A stretch of DNA of 64,000 nucleotides, taken from contig NZ_JAHLQK010000004.1 of NCBI RefSeq assembly GCF_018919215.1, positions 431,517 through 495,516 of the forward strand, read 5' to 3'. Numbering within the stretch: the stretch's first letter is position 1; each line of letters begins with the position of its first letter. This document shows, piece by piece, positions 47,779 to 58,465 of this stretch. Made by a program: the position numbers and the translations under genes. The notes under the pieces are model-generated. The model ran no database searches. It was not told where the DNA came from and saw only the letters and a list, made by a program, of their open reading frames with translations. The stretch is from Alkaliphilus flagellatus. GTDB taxonomy: Bacteria > Bacillota > Clostridia > Peptostreptococcales > Natronincolaceae.

Positions 47779-49371
47779 TTACTGCTCCTCCTCAGTTACA
47801 TGGTTATCGCCACTTGCTCTATACTTATTTATATCCCAATTTTGCAATGTAAAAGCTTTAGGTCTTATCTTCATGATCCACAATGGAAACCGTACAAAAC
47901 TGTCTTTCAAACCATCTTTATTTACTGGAGATAATGGATACATATAGGGTACTCCAAAGGATTCTAGGGAACATAGGTGAATTAAAATTATAATATATCC
48001 AACAAGTATTCCTAAAAATCCAAATACTTGAGCAGCAAACAATAATATAAATCGAATGATTGGTAAAGTATCAGATAGGGAGGGAAGAATAAAATTTGTA
48101 ATTCCCGTTAAAGCAATAATAATCACCATAATAGGACTCACAATTTTTGCAGATGCCGCCGCCTGACCTATTACTAATCCTCCAACAATACTAATAGTTT
48201 GTCCAATAGTACCTGGCATTCTAATTCCTGCCTCCCGTAAAAGTTCAAAAACTATCATCATAAAGAAAGCTTCTATAAAGGGAGAAAAGGGTAGCCCTTC
48301 CCTAGTAGCAGAAATCGCTAATAATAGTTGCATAGGTATAACGTCAAAATGGAAAACAATTACTGCCACATAAAATGCAGGCAATACAGTAGCAATAAAT
48401 AAAGCTAATAATCTTAGGATTCGATTAAATGATACAAAATATAATCGTGAATAGTAGTCTTCTGCATTTTGAAGGTTTTCTATAAACAGATTTGGTACTG
48501 TAAGCACTACAGGGGTTCCATCAACAATAATAGCAATTCTTCCTTCTAATATTTTAGCCGCTACCTTATCGGGTTTTTCGCTATTACCTATAGTTGGAAA
48601 AATTGAAAATGGTTTCCCTTCTATATATTGTTCTATATATCCCGTATCTAAAATTGAATCTACATTAATTTTTTTTAATCTACTTTTTACTATATTCAAA
48701 GTATTTTCATTAACAATTCCCTTAATATAACAAATACCTACCGTAGTATTTGTCTGTTTCCCTAACTGCATAGTCTCAAATTTAAACTTAGGACTTTTAA
48801 TCTTATGCCTTAGTAGTGCTACATTGGTAGATAAAGATTCAATAAACCCTTCCCGTGGTCCCTTCAAAGACATTTCAGTTTCTGGTTCGATAACACTTCT
48901 TTTTTCAACCCCATGAGCAGATACTTTAATTGCTTTATTCTGTCCATCAATGAAAATAATTGCCATACCTGATAAAACGGCCATAATAGTATCCTTAAAA
49001 TCATTAATAATATTTAAGCTAGATGCAACTATTAGCTTCTTGGTAAAAATATCAATAACATTTTTACTCATTATCTCTTTATCAGTTAGGTTGTTTTTAG
49101 TTCCAAATATTAAAGGATTTATTATACTTTCATCTAATACATTCTTAGTAATTAGTCCATCCATATATGCAACAATAACCTTACGATGAACTCCCTTACC
49201 TATCTCTATTTCTCTTAAAACAAAATCTTCACTTTCTTCAAAGGTTGCTTCTAATTTTTTCTTAACATCTCCTATGGATTTAGGAATATTTTCTTGCTGA
49301 TTTTCACTTTCTATATTATTAATTTTATTAAGGCCTATGCCTATAAGCATTCTAAATAGTTTTCTAAACAA
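47779..49371 (-). CDS. gerKA: Spore germination receptor A subunit (GerA family)
   Basis: 530 residues. The cytosolic N-terminal domain spans about 30-300, then five to six membrane helices follow; conserved blocks are D-G-L-I-T-K near 70, E-P-E-T-E-M-S-L-K-G-P-R-E-G-F, N-T-T-V-G-I-C-Y-I and R-E-A-G-I-R-M-P. With B and C subunits it forms the nutrient-responsive receptor. Start TTG 49371 has only AGGATGGTG upstream, so ATG a few codons later is an alternative. First gene of the operon; no sigma-G box could be fixed by eye in the short gap to the YetF-like gene. Confidence 0.93.
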   Translation of the reverse strand: MFRKLFRMLIGIGLNKINNIESENQQENIPKSIGDVKKKLEATFEESEDFVLREIEIGKGVHRKVIVAYMDGLITKNVLDESIINPLIFGTKNNLTDKEIMSKNVIDIFTKKLIVASSLNIINDFKDTIMAVLSGMAIIFIDGQNKAIKVSAHGVEKRSVIEPETEMSLKGPREGFIESLSTNVALLRHKIKSPKFKFETMQLGKQTNTTVGICYIKGIVNENTLNIVKSRLKKINVDSILDTGYIEQYIEGKPFSIFPTIGNSEKPDKVAAKILEGRIAIIVDGTPVVLTVPNLFIENLQNAEDYYSRLYFVSFNRILRLLALFIATVLPAFYVAVIVFHFDVIPMQLLLAISATREGLPFSPFIEAFFMMIVFELLREAGIRMPGTIGQTISIVGGLVIGQAAASAKIVSPIMVIIIALTGITNFILPSLSDTLPIIRFILLFAAQVFGFLGILVGYIIILIHLCSLESFGVPYMYPLSPVNKDGLKDSFVRFPLWIMKIRPKAFTLQNWDINKYRASGDNHVTEEEQ

Positions 49372-49403
49372 ATATTCATCACCATCCTTTCGGAAATAAT
49401 ATG

Positions 49404-50102
49404 CTAATTCTCTTTTACATTATCTTTATATTTATCTACATATAATTTATTATTTCCATCTAGATTAGCATAAAAAACCTCTCTAATATCCGATATGCCA
49501 TACATTTTTAACTGATCAATTAGCCACTGAGCTGTTAGATTTCTATTTATTAAATTTTCATATATTATGTTTCCTGTTACTATCACTTCTGCTTTAATAT
49601 CATCCTGCTGTCCTAACATGTTTAAATCTTCTAGAGTAACATTATTTTTATGAGAAGCTTTAATTACACTGATTTCTCCTGTAGTTTCTAATATTCCGTA
49701 CTTTACATCTGTAATATTAAATACATCTTTTTTTCTTAACAAATGATGTAGCTCATCAATGGTGTAATGGAACCTTTTAAGTTTTTTTTCTAGTATATGT
49801 CCATCTTTAATAACTAACTCAGCCTCTCCTTGGAGTATCCTCGCAAGTTTTATATTCTTTCCTGTTATATAGGATACTAAAAAGGTTAGGATTCCAAATA
49901 GAAATAGTCCTATCATATGCTGCCAGGTTCTTTGATTAACATCGGTAGCTAGTGTTCCAGCAATGGAACCAAATGTTATTCCGTTTATATATTCCTGCAT
50001 AGTTAACTGAGATAATTGTTGCCTACCCAGTATTCGTGTAATAAACAGTATTGCAAAAAAAGATAAAAAAGTTTGTAGTATTACTTCAATGGCTACTTTC
50101 AT
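49404..50102 (-). CDS. YetF/DUF421-family membrane protein
   Basis: 232 residues. Three membrane helices (about 5-75) are followed by a cytosolic YetF domain: G-R-Q-Q-L-S-Q-L-T near 27, I-K-D-G-H-I-L-E-K and L-R-K-K-D-V-F-N-I-T-D-V near 100-130. Related proteins occur in sporulating Firmicutes; function is unknown. It is 32 bases upstream of the gerKA start in the same direction, so it could be part of the germination transcription unit. GGAGG precedes ATG 50102. Confidence 0.87.
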   Translation of the reverse strand: MKVAIEVILQTFLSFFAILFITRILGRQQLSQLTMQEYINGITFGSIAGTLATDVNQRTWQHMIGLFLFGILTFLVSYITGKNIKLARILQGEAELVIKDGHILEKKLKRFHYTIDELHHLLRKKDVFNITDVKYGILETTGEISVIKASHKNNVTLEDLNMLGQQDDIKAEVIVTGNIIYENLINRNLTAQWLIDQLKMYGISDIREVFYANLDGNNKLYVDKYKDNVKEN

Positions 50103-50251
50103 AAATAGTCCTCCAATGTATAGATATTTATTTTAGATTTATACTAATGACAAAATATATATTGTCCTATTGCTCTTTTATATATTATGTCTATAATTTT
50201 GTAATTAAATAAGTAATAATGTGTATTATATTAAAAATTGGAGGAATATAT

Positions 50252-50344
50252 ATGAAACTTTGGCAACAAGCATTATTAACATTTGCTTTTATTATTATAG
50301 GAGGCATAATTATCTACATCCTTGACAAGAAGAAATTAATTTAA
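50252..50344 (+). CDS. 30-residue single-pass membrane peptide
   Basis: ATG 50252 with TTGGAGGAAT upstream opens a 30-residue frame: K-L-W-Q-Q-A, then one hydrophobic helix (L-L-T-F-A-F-I-I-I-G-G-I-I-I-Y-I-L), then D-K-K-K-L-I. Good ribosome site, a complete membrane segment with positive C-terminal end, and a terminator shortly downstream support a real gene. Similar orphan mini-membrane proteins are common in Firmicutes; function unknown. Confidence 0.6.
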   Translation: MKLWQQALLTFAFIIIGGIIIYILDKKKLI

Positions 50345-50362
50345 CTTCTTACTATAAAAATA

Positions 50363-50409
50363 AAACCACACTCCCGGAAATATATTCTAGAAGTGTGGTT
50401 TATTTTTTA
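50363..50409. terminator. Bidirectional terminator between the small membrane peptide and ileS
   Basis: AAACCACACT (50363-50372) and AGTGTGGTTT (50392-50401) with a 19-base loop, T-rich on both sides. Confidence 0.8.
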
Positions 50410-50413
50410 TTAA

Positions 50414-53400
50414 TTAAATTTTTTCTACTTTAATACCTGTATCATGATCATTAAGATTTTGCTTTTCTAAACTATCATCCTTAACTCTTTCAACAGTTAC
50501 AGCTAAGGTTTCTTGCATAATATAGTCCTTATGGATTTCTACTGCTTTAGCAACTTCGTCATTACCATCAAAGTAAATATTAATATTGTCTGCAACTTCA
50601 AAACCGCTACTTTTTCTCATCTGCTGTACTTTAGAAATAAATTCTCTCGCTAAACCTTCATTAATTAATTCTTCCGTTAATGTAGTATCTAAAATAACGA
50701 ATAAATTATTTGCCATTTCTACAGTAAAGCCTTCTTTAGCCGCAATTGTAATCATTACATAGTCTTTAGTAATTGTAGTAATATCACCATCTAAGTCAAG
50801 TTCTATATTTTCTCCAGCTTCTAACTTTGGTACAACTTCAGATGCTTCTAACTGTGCTAAAGCTTTACCTAATGATTTAATTTTACTTCCAAGTACAGGT
50901 CCAGCTGTTTTAAAATCTGGTTTTAAACTAAAGTTCATAAAATCTCTTAAATTTTTCTCAAATATAACTTCTTTTATATTTAGCTCCTCTTCTATTAATG
51001 GAACTAAATCTGAAATAAGATCTTCATATTTACCATCTACGAGTATCTTTTGTAGCGGTTGACGAACCTTAATTTTAGCTTGAGCTCTTGCAGCTCTACC
51101 AAGTCCTACTAAGTCTCTAACCAAGTCCATTCTTTCTTCTACATCTTTGCTTATTAATTCCTCGTTTACTACTGGGTAGTCTGCTAGATGTACTGATATT
51201 TCACCTGTTAGATTTTGGTATATCTCATCAGATATAAATGGTGCAAATGGTGCTACCATCTTTGCTATACCTACTAAAACTTCATAGGTTGTATTATATA
51301 CTGCTTTCTTATCCTCTGTTAACTCTGTTGCCCAGAAACGACGTCTTGCTCTTCTAATATACCAGTTAGATAAATCTTCATTTAAGAAATCTTGAATCTT
51401 TCTAACTGCTTTTGTTAAGTCATAGGCTTCTAGTTCCTTTGTTACTTCTGCAATTAGGCTGTTATATTTAGATAGTATCCATCTATCTAACTCTGGACGA
51501 TCTTTATATTCAATAAAGAAGTCCTTTGGATTAATTTCATCTGTATTCGCATATAAAGTAAAGAATGCATATACGTTTTGAATTGTTGTAAAGAACTTAC
51601 TTTGTACTTCTTTTAGTCCTTCAATATCAAATTTTGTTGGTGTCCAAGCTGGAGATACAAACAGTAAATACCATCTTAGAGCATCTGCTCCGTATTTGTC
51701 AAATAGTTCAAATGGATCTACTGTGTTTCCTCTAGACTTAGACATTTTTCTACCTTCTTTGTCTAGTATAAGGTCGTTTACAAGTACGTTTTTGTATGGA
51801 GAAACTCCCTTTACAAATGTAGAAATAGCTAATAGAGAGTAGAACCAACCACGTGTTTGGTCGATACCTTCGCAAATAAAGTCTGCTGGGAATAATTCGT
51901 CAAAGTTCTCTTTGTTTTCAAATGGATAATGATGTTGTGCAAACGGCATAGCCCCACTATCAAACCAGCAGTCAATTACTTCTGTTACTCTAGTCATCGT
52001 ACCTTCACATTTGTCACATTTTAAATGTATATCATCAACATAAGGTCTGTGTAGTTCTACGGATTCATCCACATTTTCAATAGATCTTTCTGCAAGCTCA
52101 GCTCTAGAACCTACTGATGTAGTGTGGCCACATTCACATCTCCAAATATTTAGCGGTGTTCCCCAATAACGGTTTCTTGATATCGCCCAGTCATTTAGGT
52201 TATCTAGCCAGTTTCCAAATCGCTTTTCTCCTACATAATCTGGGTACCAGTTAACTGAATTGTTATTAGCAATCAGTTGATCTTTTAGCTTAGTCATTTC
52301 AATATACCAGCTTGGTTTTCCATAATATAAAAGCGGTGTTGTACATCTCCAGCAGTGTGGATAGTTGTGAGCAAACTTTTCCTTATGGAATAACTTTTCT
52401 TCAGCGTGTAGCCATTTAATAATATCTACATCACAGTCGATAACAAATCTGCCTTCCCATGGAGTTGTTGTATATTTTCCTTCTTCATCAACTGGTTGAA
52501 GAACAGGTAAATCGTATCTTCTTCCTGTTTGGTAGTCATCCTCTCCAAAAGCTGGAGCACTGTGAACAATTCCTGTACCATCTTCTGTTGTAACATAATC
52601 TGCTAATGTAACAAAGAATGCCTTTTTATCTGGCTTCATAAATGGCATTAATTGTTCGTATTCAATATACTCTAAGTCCTTACCCTTATATTCAGCAATG
52701 ACTTCAAACTCTTCCCCAAGTAACTTTTTAGCTAATTTTTCTGCCACATAATAAACCTTGTCTTGAGCCTTTACTTTTACATATGTTACTTCTGGATGAA
52801 CTGTTAATGCAACGTTTGCAGCTAATGTCCACGGAGTCGTTGTCCACACTAAGAAATATTCATCTTTATCCTTTACTTTGAAAGGAACGATAACTGTATT
52901 AGACTTTATCTCCTTATATCCTTGTGAAACTTCATGGGAAGCTAAACCTGTTCCACAACGTGGGCAATAAGGTAGTATCTTATGCCCTTCATAGATATAA
53001 CCTTCTTTAAAGAACTTATCTAAAATCCACCATACAGATTCTATATAATTGTTATCTAATGTAATGTATGGGTTATCTAAATCGATGGAGTAACCCATTC
53101 TTCTAGTCATTTCTCTCCATTGCTTTTCATAGGTAAATACAGACTCTCTACATCTAGTGTTAAATTTATCTATACCATAATTCTCAATATCGTGCTTACT
53201 TCCTAGTTTTAACTGTTTTTCTACTTCAATTTCTACTGGAAGGCCATGGGTATCCCATCCTGCCTTTCTCTTTACTTGGTGACCTGTCATAGTTTTATAT
53301 CTACATACAGAGTCCTTTAGTGTTCTAGCAATAACGTGGTGAATTCCTGGTTTACCGTTAGCTGTTGGAGGTCCTTCGTAAAATACAAAGGATTTTTGGC

Positions 53401-53512
53401 CTTCACGGTTTTCAATACTTTTGTCGAGTATCTTATTATCTTCCCAATATTGAGATGTCTTATTTTCTCTTTGGGCAATAGGGTCATTTGATAGTGATTT
53501 AAATCCCTTCAT
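50414..53512 (-). CDS. ileS: Isoleucyl-tRNA synthetase, type 2, with G-x-H-H signature
   Basis: 1032 residues, the size of IleRS2 enzymes. Rossmann fold with the class I signature at about 58-61 written G-I-H-H (in K-P-G-I-H-H-V) instead of H-I-G-H, the editing domain, the K-M-S-K-S loop, and an anticodon domain with long C-terminus. It charges tRNA(Ile). Type 2 enzymes are tolerant of mupirocin, and swapped G-x-H-H forms have been described as especially so; I have no phenotype data. A T-box leader with an ATC specifier lies upstream, and AAAGGATG precedes ATG 53512. Confidence 0.96.
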   Translation of the reverse strand: MKGFKSLSNDPIAQRENKTSQYWEDNKILDKSIENREGQKSFVFYEGPPTANGKPGIHHVIARTLKDSVCRYKTMTGHQVKRKAGWDTHGLPVEIEVEKQLKLGSKHDIENYGIDKFNTRCRESVFTYEKQWREMTRRMGYSIDLDNPYITLDNNYIESVWWILDKFFKEGYIYEGHKILPYCPRCGTGLASHEVSQGYKEIKSNTVIVPFKVKDKDEYFLVWTTTPWTLAANVALTVHPEVTYVKVKAQDKVYYVAEKLAKKLLGEEFEVIAEYKGKDLEYIEYEQLMPFMKPDKKAFFVTLADYVTTEDGTGIVHSAPAFGEDDYQTGRRYDLPVLQPVDEEGKYTTTPWEGRFVIDCDVDIIKWLHAEEKLFHKEKFAHNYPHCWRCTTPLLYYGKPSWYIEMTKLKDQLIANNNSVNWYPDYVGEKRFGNWLDNLNDWAISRNRYWGTPLNIWRCECGHTTSVGSRAELAERSIENVDESVELHRPYVDDIHLKCDKCEGTMTRVTEVIDCWFDSGAMPFAQHHYPFENKENFDELFPADFICEGIDQTRGWFYSLLAISTFVKGVSPYKNVLVNDLILDKEGRKMSKSRGNTVDPFELFDKYGADALRWYLLFVSPAWTPTKFDIEGLKEVQSKFFTTIQNVYAFFTLYANTDEINPKDFFIEYKDRPELDRWILSKYNSLIAEVTKELEAYDLTKAVRKIQDFLNEDLSNWYIRRARRRFWATELTEDKKAVYNTTYEVLVGIAKMVAPFAPFISDEIYQNLTGEISVHLADYPVVNEELISKDVEERMDLVRDLVGLGRAARAQAKIKVRQPLQKILVDGKYEDLISDLVPLIEEELNIKEVIFEKNLRDFMNFSLKPDFKTAGPVLGSKIKSLGKALAQLEASEVVPKLEAGENIELDLDGDITTITKDYVMITIAAKEGFTVEMANNLFVILDTTLTEELINEGLAREFISKVQQMRKSSGFEVADNINIYFDGNDEVAKAVEIHKDYIMQETLAVTVERVKDDSLEKQNLNDHDTGIKVEKI

Positions 53513-53559
53513 TTATCTCATCCTTTCTGTGGTTATATTATCTAGGTGTAGCAAAGAAT

Positions 53560-53823
53560 TTTATAATTTACGCAGTTTCGCAACTCAAATTTATTTACTT
53601 CCTTCGGTCGTATAAATTTGGTGCTCATTGCGTTTGACCTACCATCGATTTGCCTTTAAGCACTTGAAATTTTTAATTACCATTAAAAATTGAGTGCGCC
53701 ATGGAGCAACTTTAGTTGCGTAATTTTGCAAATCGGGTTAGGTCATAAAATAAAATTTGTTCGTTAACACTCACAAACTTTATGTCGCACTCAATTCTAA
53801 GCTTTGCTTAGAATTTCAAGTGC
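53560..53823. other. Multi-hairpin spacer between the T-box terminator and ileS
   Basis: About 260 bases dense in inverted repeats: GCACTT..AAGTGC-type hairpins at 53660-53697 and 53787-53823 with related ends, a GCAACTTTAGTTGC hairpin at 53706-53719, TTTGT/ACAAA near 53756-53777, AAATTTAT/ATAAATTT near 53586-53620. No open frame. It looks like an inserted miniature element or a second RNA regulatory layer. Confidence 0.55.
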
Positions 53824-53828
53824 TCAAA

Positions 53829-54105
53829 TAAAAAATCCCTAAGTCTAAAGACTTAGGGACGAATTTATCGCGGTACCACCCTGATTATAGAATAATACTT
53901 AAACCATAGCATATTAAAAGTACTATAATTTACTATTCTATCACTCAATGCATGTAACGTATGCTTACGAAAGATCTTACTATTATTTCAGACCTTTAGC
54001 TCCGAGGTGATATTCATAAAAAGTACTGTCATAATCTTTCACCAACCGATTATGTCTCTGAAAGCAGATCCCTTTTACTACTGTCCTCTTCTGCGCCTAT
54101 AATAT
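53829..54105 (-). promoter_or_regulatory. T-box riboswitch (isoleucine) with terminator
   Basis: Minus strand. The T-box sequence GGGTGGTACCGCG is at 53881-53869, followed by the terminator TCCCTAAGTCT..AGACTTAGGGA (53859-53836) and a T run. Stem I region has GGTTGGTG and a specifier loop with ATC (54011-54009), an isoleucine codon, before ACCTCGGAGC. Uncharged tRNA(Ile) binding would favour the antiterminator and ileS expression. Confidence 0.93.
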
Positions 54106-54126
54106 ATTAATCTATTTTTATGCTCT

Positions 54127-54156
54127 ATTATACACTTGAAGTATTACAAAAGTCAA
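54127..54156 (-). promoter_or_regulatory. Promoter of the T-box-ileS transcript
   Basis: TTGACT (54156-54151), 18 bases, TATAAT (54132-54127) on the minus strand. Confidence 0.7.
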
Positions 54157-54175
54157 GCAAAATTATACATGAATT

Positions 54176-57100
54176 TTAAGAACCTTGTACAATATTCTCA
54201 ATATTCTTGCCTTGTACAGAAACATTGTCATGGTTTTCTTCCTGACTTAGGTTTTTAAAAGCAACAGCTAACATTAGTTTTATCCTATTTAGCTGATTAA
54301 CCTCGCTGGCACCAGGATCATAATCTACAGCAACAATATTAGATTTAGGATATCTATTTTTCAACTCCTTAATCATCCCTTTACCCGTTACATGGTTTGG
54401 TAAACATGCAAATGGCTGCATACATAGTATATTAGGAGCTCCCCCTTCTATTAATTCTATCATTTCAGCCGTTAAAAACCATCCTTCTCCTGTTTGGTTT
54501 CCTAAAGAGAGAACCTTAGATGCACTCTTAGCCAACTCTTTAATTGACTTTGGAGCTTCAAATCTATTACTTTCATCTAGGACTATTTTCATTTCCCTAC
54601 GATAATATTCTATAATCTTCACAATTGTAAGTCCTATGATTCTAGCCTTTTTACTTCCAGAAAGGTGACTATACTTAAAATCATGGTCATATGCAGAATA
54701 TAATAAAAAGTCAGTTAGGTCTGGCATTACAGCCTCTGCACCTTCAGCTTCTAAAATATCCACAATATTATTATTAGCTGTTGGATGGAACTTTACTAAA
54801 ATTTCTCCTACTAAGCCAACCCGTGGTTTTTGTATATCCTTAATTTCTAAATTATCAAAGTCCTTAACAATATTTCTTACATTACGCTTAAACTCCTTAA
54901 AACTTCCCTTAGTTACTGCATCTTTACATACGGCTACCCAACTTTCATATAAGATATTAGTAGAGCCTGGTATTTTTTCATAGGGCCTAATTTTATAAAC
55001 CAGCCTCATAAATAAGTCTCCATACAATAATGCCATCATACTTCTATGCAGTAGAGATGGTGTTAATTTAAAACCAGGATTTTTTTCTAAGCCTACAGCA
55101 TTTATAGAAATTACAGGTATGTTCTCCAGACCCACATCTTTTAGTGCTTTTCTTAAAAATCCAATATAATTTGTAGCACGACAGCCACCACCTGTTTGAG
55201 ATATCATTACAGAAATATTATTTGTATCGTATTTTCCAGACTTTAAAGCTTCTATTATTTGACCAACCACTATAATAGATGGATAGCAGGCATCGTTATT
55301 TACATATTTTAGTCCTTCTTCTACCGCTGCTTTATCTACAGAAGGTAGTACTTCTAAATTATATCCTGAAGCCTTAAAAGCATACTCTAAAAACTGAAAA
55401 TGCATAGGTGACATTTGAGGTACTAAAATTGTATGATTCTTCTTCATTTCTTTTGTAAATATAACTCTTTCTGATGCCACATCTAACTCTTTAGGAACAA
55501 ATCCATTTCTTTCCCTTTCATCAAGAGCCGCCTTTAATGATCTTATTCTAATTCTAGCTGCACCTAGGTTATTTCCTTCATCAATCTTTAATGTAGTATA
55601 TATTTTACCCCATCCAGCTAAAATTGCTTTTACTTCATCTGTGGTAACAGCATCCAATCCACAACCGAAGGAGTTAAGCTGAATAAGTTCTAGATTAGGC
55701 TCTTTTGCTACAAAACTAGCAGCAGCATATAGTCTTGAATGGTATACCCATTGATCTACTACACCTAAAGGTCTTTTTACATTCCCTAAATGTGCAATAG
55801 AATCCTCTGTTAAAACAGCCATGTCGAAGGAGGTAATTAACTCTGAAATACCATGATGAATTTCAGGATCTATTTGATAAGGCCTTCCTGCCAGCACTAT
55901 TGCCTTTTTGCCCGTATCTTCAATATATTTCAGTACTTCTTCTCCCTTGTTTCGAATATCTAACTTAAATCTCTCATCTTCTTCATAAGCCTTATCTACA
56001 GCTTTATTTATTTCTTCTTTAGAAATATTCATAAATGCAAATTCTTCTAGAAGCCGTTGTTTAAGCCTTATACTATCATCTATAGGAAGGAAAGGATTCA
56101 TAAATAAAATATCTCTTTCCCTTAATATTTCCATATTATTTTTAATAACTTCTGGATATGATGTTACAATTGGACAATTATAGTGATTATCTGCTCCTGG
56201 TTGCTCTTTCTTCTCGTAGGGAATACATGGATAAAAAATAAAGTTTAATCCCTTTTCTACAAGTCCCATAATATGTCCATGTACCAGCTTTGCAGGATAA
56301 CATACAGATTCAGATGGAATTGTTTCTATTCCCTTTTCAAATACATCCTTAGATGACCTAGAAGATAATTCTACTCTAAAGCCTAACTCTGTAAAGAATG
56401 TAAACCAAAATGGATAGTTTTCAAATAAGTTTAATGCTCTTGGAATACCTACCGAGCCTCTCTTAGCCTCATCTATCTTTAGTGGTTTATATGCAAATAC
56501 CCTTTTATATTTATAGTCATATAGGTCTGGTATAGCTTCTTTTTTCTTTTCAATACCAGCTCCACGCTCACAACGATTTCCAGTAATAAATTTGGTGCCA
56601 TCGGAGAAATTATTAATGGTTAAAAGGCAGTTATTACCACATAACCCGCATCTTCTAGTACTGGTTTCCATATTAAAAACTCTTAAGTCTTCTTCATTAA
56701 GAAGGCTGGTTTTAACTCCCTCAACATACCTCTCCCTAGCAATTAAAGCCGCTCCAAAGGCTCCCATAATCCCTGCAATATCAGGTCTTACAACCTCTCT
56801 ACCAGATACTAACTCAAAAGCTCTTAGGACACCATCATTATGGAAGGTTCCTCCTTGTACAATAATCTTTTTTCCAAGCTCTTTAGGATCTCTAATCTTA
56901 ATTACTTTAAATAGGGCATTTTTTATTACAGAATAGGAAAGTCCTGCTGCAATATCTGATATGGTAGCCCCTTCCTTTTGGGCCTGTTTAACACTTGAGT
57001 TCATAAATACGGTACACCTTGTGCCTAAGTCAACTGGCGCCTTTGATTTTAATGAAATCTCTGCAAACTCACTAATTTTTAAATTCATTGAATGAGCAAA

Positions 57101-58465
57101 GGTTTCTAAAAATGATCCACATCCAGATGAACATGCCTCATTTAGCATTATATTATCTATAATTCCATCCTTAACCCTCATAGACTTCATATCTTGGCCA
57201 CCGATATCTAAAATAAACTCTACCCCAGGCAAGAAAAACTCCGATGCCTTGTAGTGGGCCACCGTTTCAATCTCTCCAATGTCGATTGATAAAGCCGCTT
57301 TTAACAAAGCTTCACCATATCCTGTTACTGCAGAGTAAACTATTTGAGCTTGCTCAGGCAATCTATTATAAAGATGTTTTAGTACATCTACAGTAGATCT
57401 AAATGGACTTCCTCCATTACTTCCATAGTGAGAATATAATAAAGATCCGTCCTCACCAATTAATGCTAGTTTTGTAGTAGTTGAGCCTGCATCTATTCCT
57501 AAATAACACTTTCCTTCATAGTCTTCTAAATTACTTCTTTTTACCACATTGCCACTATGCCTATTTTTGAACTCTATAAGCTCATCTTCATTCTGAAATA
57601 ATGGTCTTAATGTACCAACTTCATTACTTATTTCATGTTCTAATAAGCTGACTCTTTCAATTAAGCTATGAAATGAAATTCTCTTTTCTTCCTTTGAAGC
57701 CAGTGCTGCGCCTATAGCTACAAAAAGCTGAGAATCCTTTGGAAATACTATTTCCTTTTCATTTAACTGTAAGGTCTCTATAAATCTCTTCCTAAGTTCT
57801 GATAAAAAGTATAAAGGTCCCCCTAAAAAGGCTACATTTCCTTTAATAGGCTTTCCACATGCAAGTCCCCCTATGGTTTGATTCACAACTGCTTGAAGAA
57901 CTGATGCCGCAATATCTTCCTTTGCGGCACCCTCATTCAATAGAGGTTGTACATCAGTTTTAGCAAAAACTCCACATCTAGAAGCAATAGGATATATCGT
58001 ATTGTGTTTTTTTGCTAATTCATTTAGACCCATAGCATCGGTATGAAGCAGGGCCGCCATCTGATCTATAAAGGCTCCTGTTCCACCTGCACATGTTCCA
58101 TTCATTCTTTGTTCAACTTGTCCTGCTAAATAGGTGATTTTTGCATCTTCTCCACCTAATTCTATTACAACATCTGTCTGTGGACAAAACCGCTCTATTG
58201 CTTTTGTGCTGGAAATTACCTCTTGAATAAAGGAAATATCAAGCCATTTCGAAACAGCTAATCCACCAGATCCAGTTGTCATTATAACTACATCTCGGTC
58301 TTTTAAATTAGTGTAAGCATCGTTTATAAGTTGCTGTATTGTCTTCTTAATATCAGCAAAGTGTCTTTCATACCGACTATATATAATTTTATAGTTCTTA
58401 TCTAAAATAACTAATTTAACAGTCGTTGATCCCACATCTAAGCCCATATATACTAGACTTTTCAT
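54176..58465 (-). CDS. BadF/HgdC-type activase fused to dehydratase-like domains
   Basis: 1429 residues. Two ASKHA ATPase domains (D-V-G-S-T-T-V-K near 7; D-A-G-S-T-T-T-K near 325) each have a cluster-type cysteine motif (G-T-C-A-G-G-T-G and E-A-C-S-S-G-C-G). A Cys-rich linker (C-G-L-C-G-N-N-C) follows, then DUF2229 and COG3580/3581-like regions (from about 650) related to 2-hydroxyacyl-CoA dehydratase subunits. Activases donate an ATP-driven low-potential electron to radical dehydratases; the reaction of this large fused type is not known. It stands alone: no separate HgdA/HgdB pair is adjacent. AGGTAGGATG precedes ATG 58465. Confidence 0.93.
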   Translation of the reverse strand: MKSLVYMGLDVGSTTVKLVILDKNYKIIYSRYERHFADIKKTIQQLINDAYTNLKDRDVVIMTTGSGGLAVSKWLDISFIQEVISSTKAIERFCPQTDVVIELGGEDAKITYLAGQVEQRMNGTCAGGTGAFIDQMAALLHTDAMGLNELAKKHNTIYPIASRCGVFAKTDVQPLLNEGAAKEDIAASVLQAVVNQTIGGLACGKPIKGNVAFLGGPLYFLSELRKRFIETLQLNEKEIVFPKDSQLFVAIGAALASKEEKRISFHSLIERVSLLEHEISNEVGTLRPLFQNEDELIEFKNRHSGNVVKRSNLEDYEGKCYLGIDAGSTTTKLALIGEDGSLLYSHYGSNGGSPFRSTVDVLKHLYNRLPEQAQIVYSAVTGYGEALLKAALSIDIGEIETVAHYKASEFFLPGVEFILDIGGQDMKSMRVKDGIIDNIMLNEACSSGCGSFLETFAHSMNLKISEFAEISLKSKAPVDLGTRCTVFMNSSVKQAQKEGATISDIAAGLSYSVIKNALFKVIKIRDPKELGKKIIVQGGTFHNDGVLRAFELVSGREVVRPDIAGIMGAFGAALIARERYVEGVKTSLLNEEDLRVFNMETSTRRCGLCGNNCLLTINNFSDGTKFITGNRCERGAGIEKKKEAIPDLYDYKYKRVFAYKPLKIDEAKRGSVGIPRALNLFENYPFWFTFFTELGFRVELSSRSSKDVFEKGIETIPSESVCYPAKLVHGHIMGLVEKGLNFIFYPCIPYEKKEQPGADNHYNCPIVTSYPEVIKNNMEILRERDILFMNPFLPIDDSIRLKQRLLEEFAFMNISKEEINKAVDKAYEEDERFKLDIRNKGEEVLKYIEDTGKKAIVLAGRPYQIDPEIHHGISELITSFDMAVLTEDSIAHLGNVKRPLGVVDQWVYHSRLYAAASFVAKEPNLELIQLNSFGCGLDAVTTDEVKAILAGWGKIYTTLKIDEGNNLGAARIRIRSLKAALDERERNGFVPKELDVASERVIFTKEMKKNHTILVPQMSPMHFQFLEYAFKASGYNLEVLPSVDKAAVEEGLKYVNNDACYPSIIVVGQIIEALKSGKYDTNNISVMISQTGGGCRATNYIGFLRKALKDVGLENIPVISINAVGLEKNPGFKLTPSLLHRSMMALLYGDLFMRLVYKIRPYEKIPGSTNILYESWVAVCKDAVTKGSFKEFKRNVRNIVKDFDNLEIKDIQKPRVGLVGEILVKFHPTANNNIVDILEAEGAEAVMPDLTDFLLYSAYDHDFKYSHLSGSKKARIIGLTIVKIIEYYRREMKIVLDESNRFEAPKSIKELAKSASKVLSLGNQTGEGWFLTAEMIELIEGGAPNILCMQPFACLPNHVTGKGMIKELKNRYPKSNIVAVDYDPGASEVNQLNRIKLMLAVAFKNLSQEENHDNVSVQGKNIENIVQGS

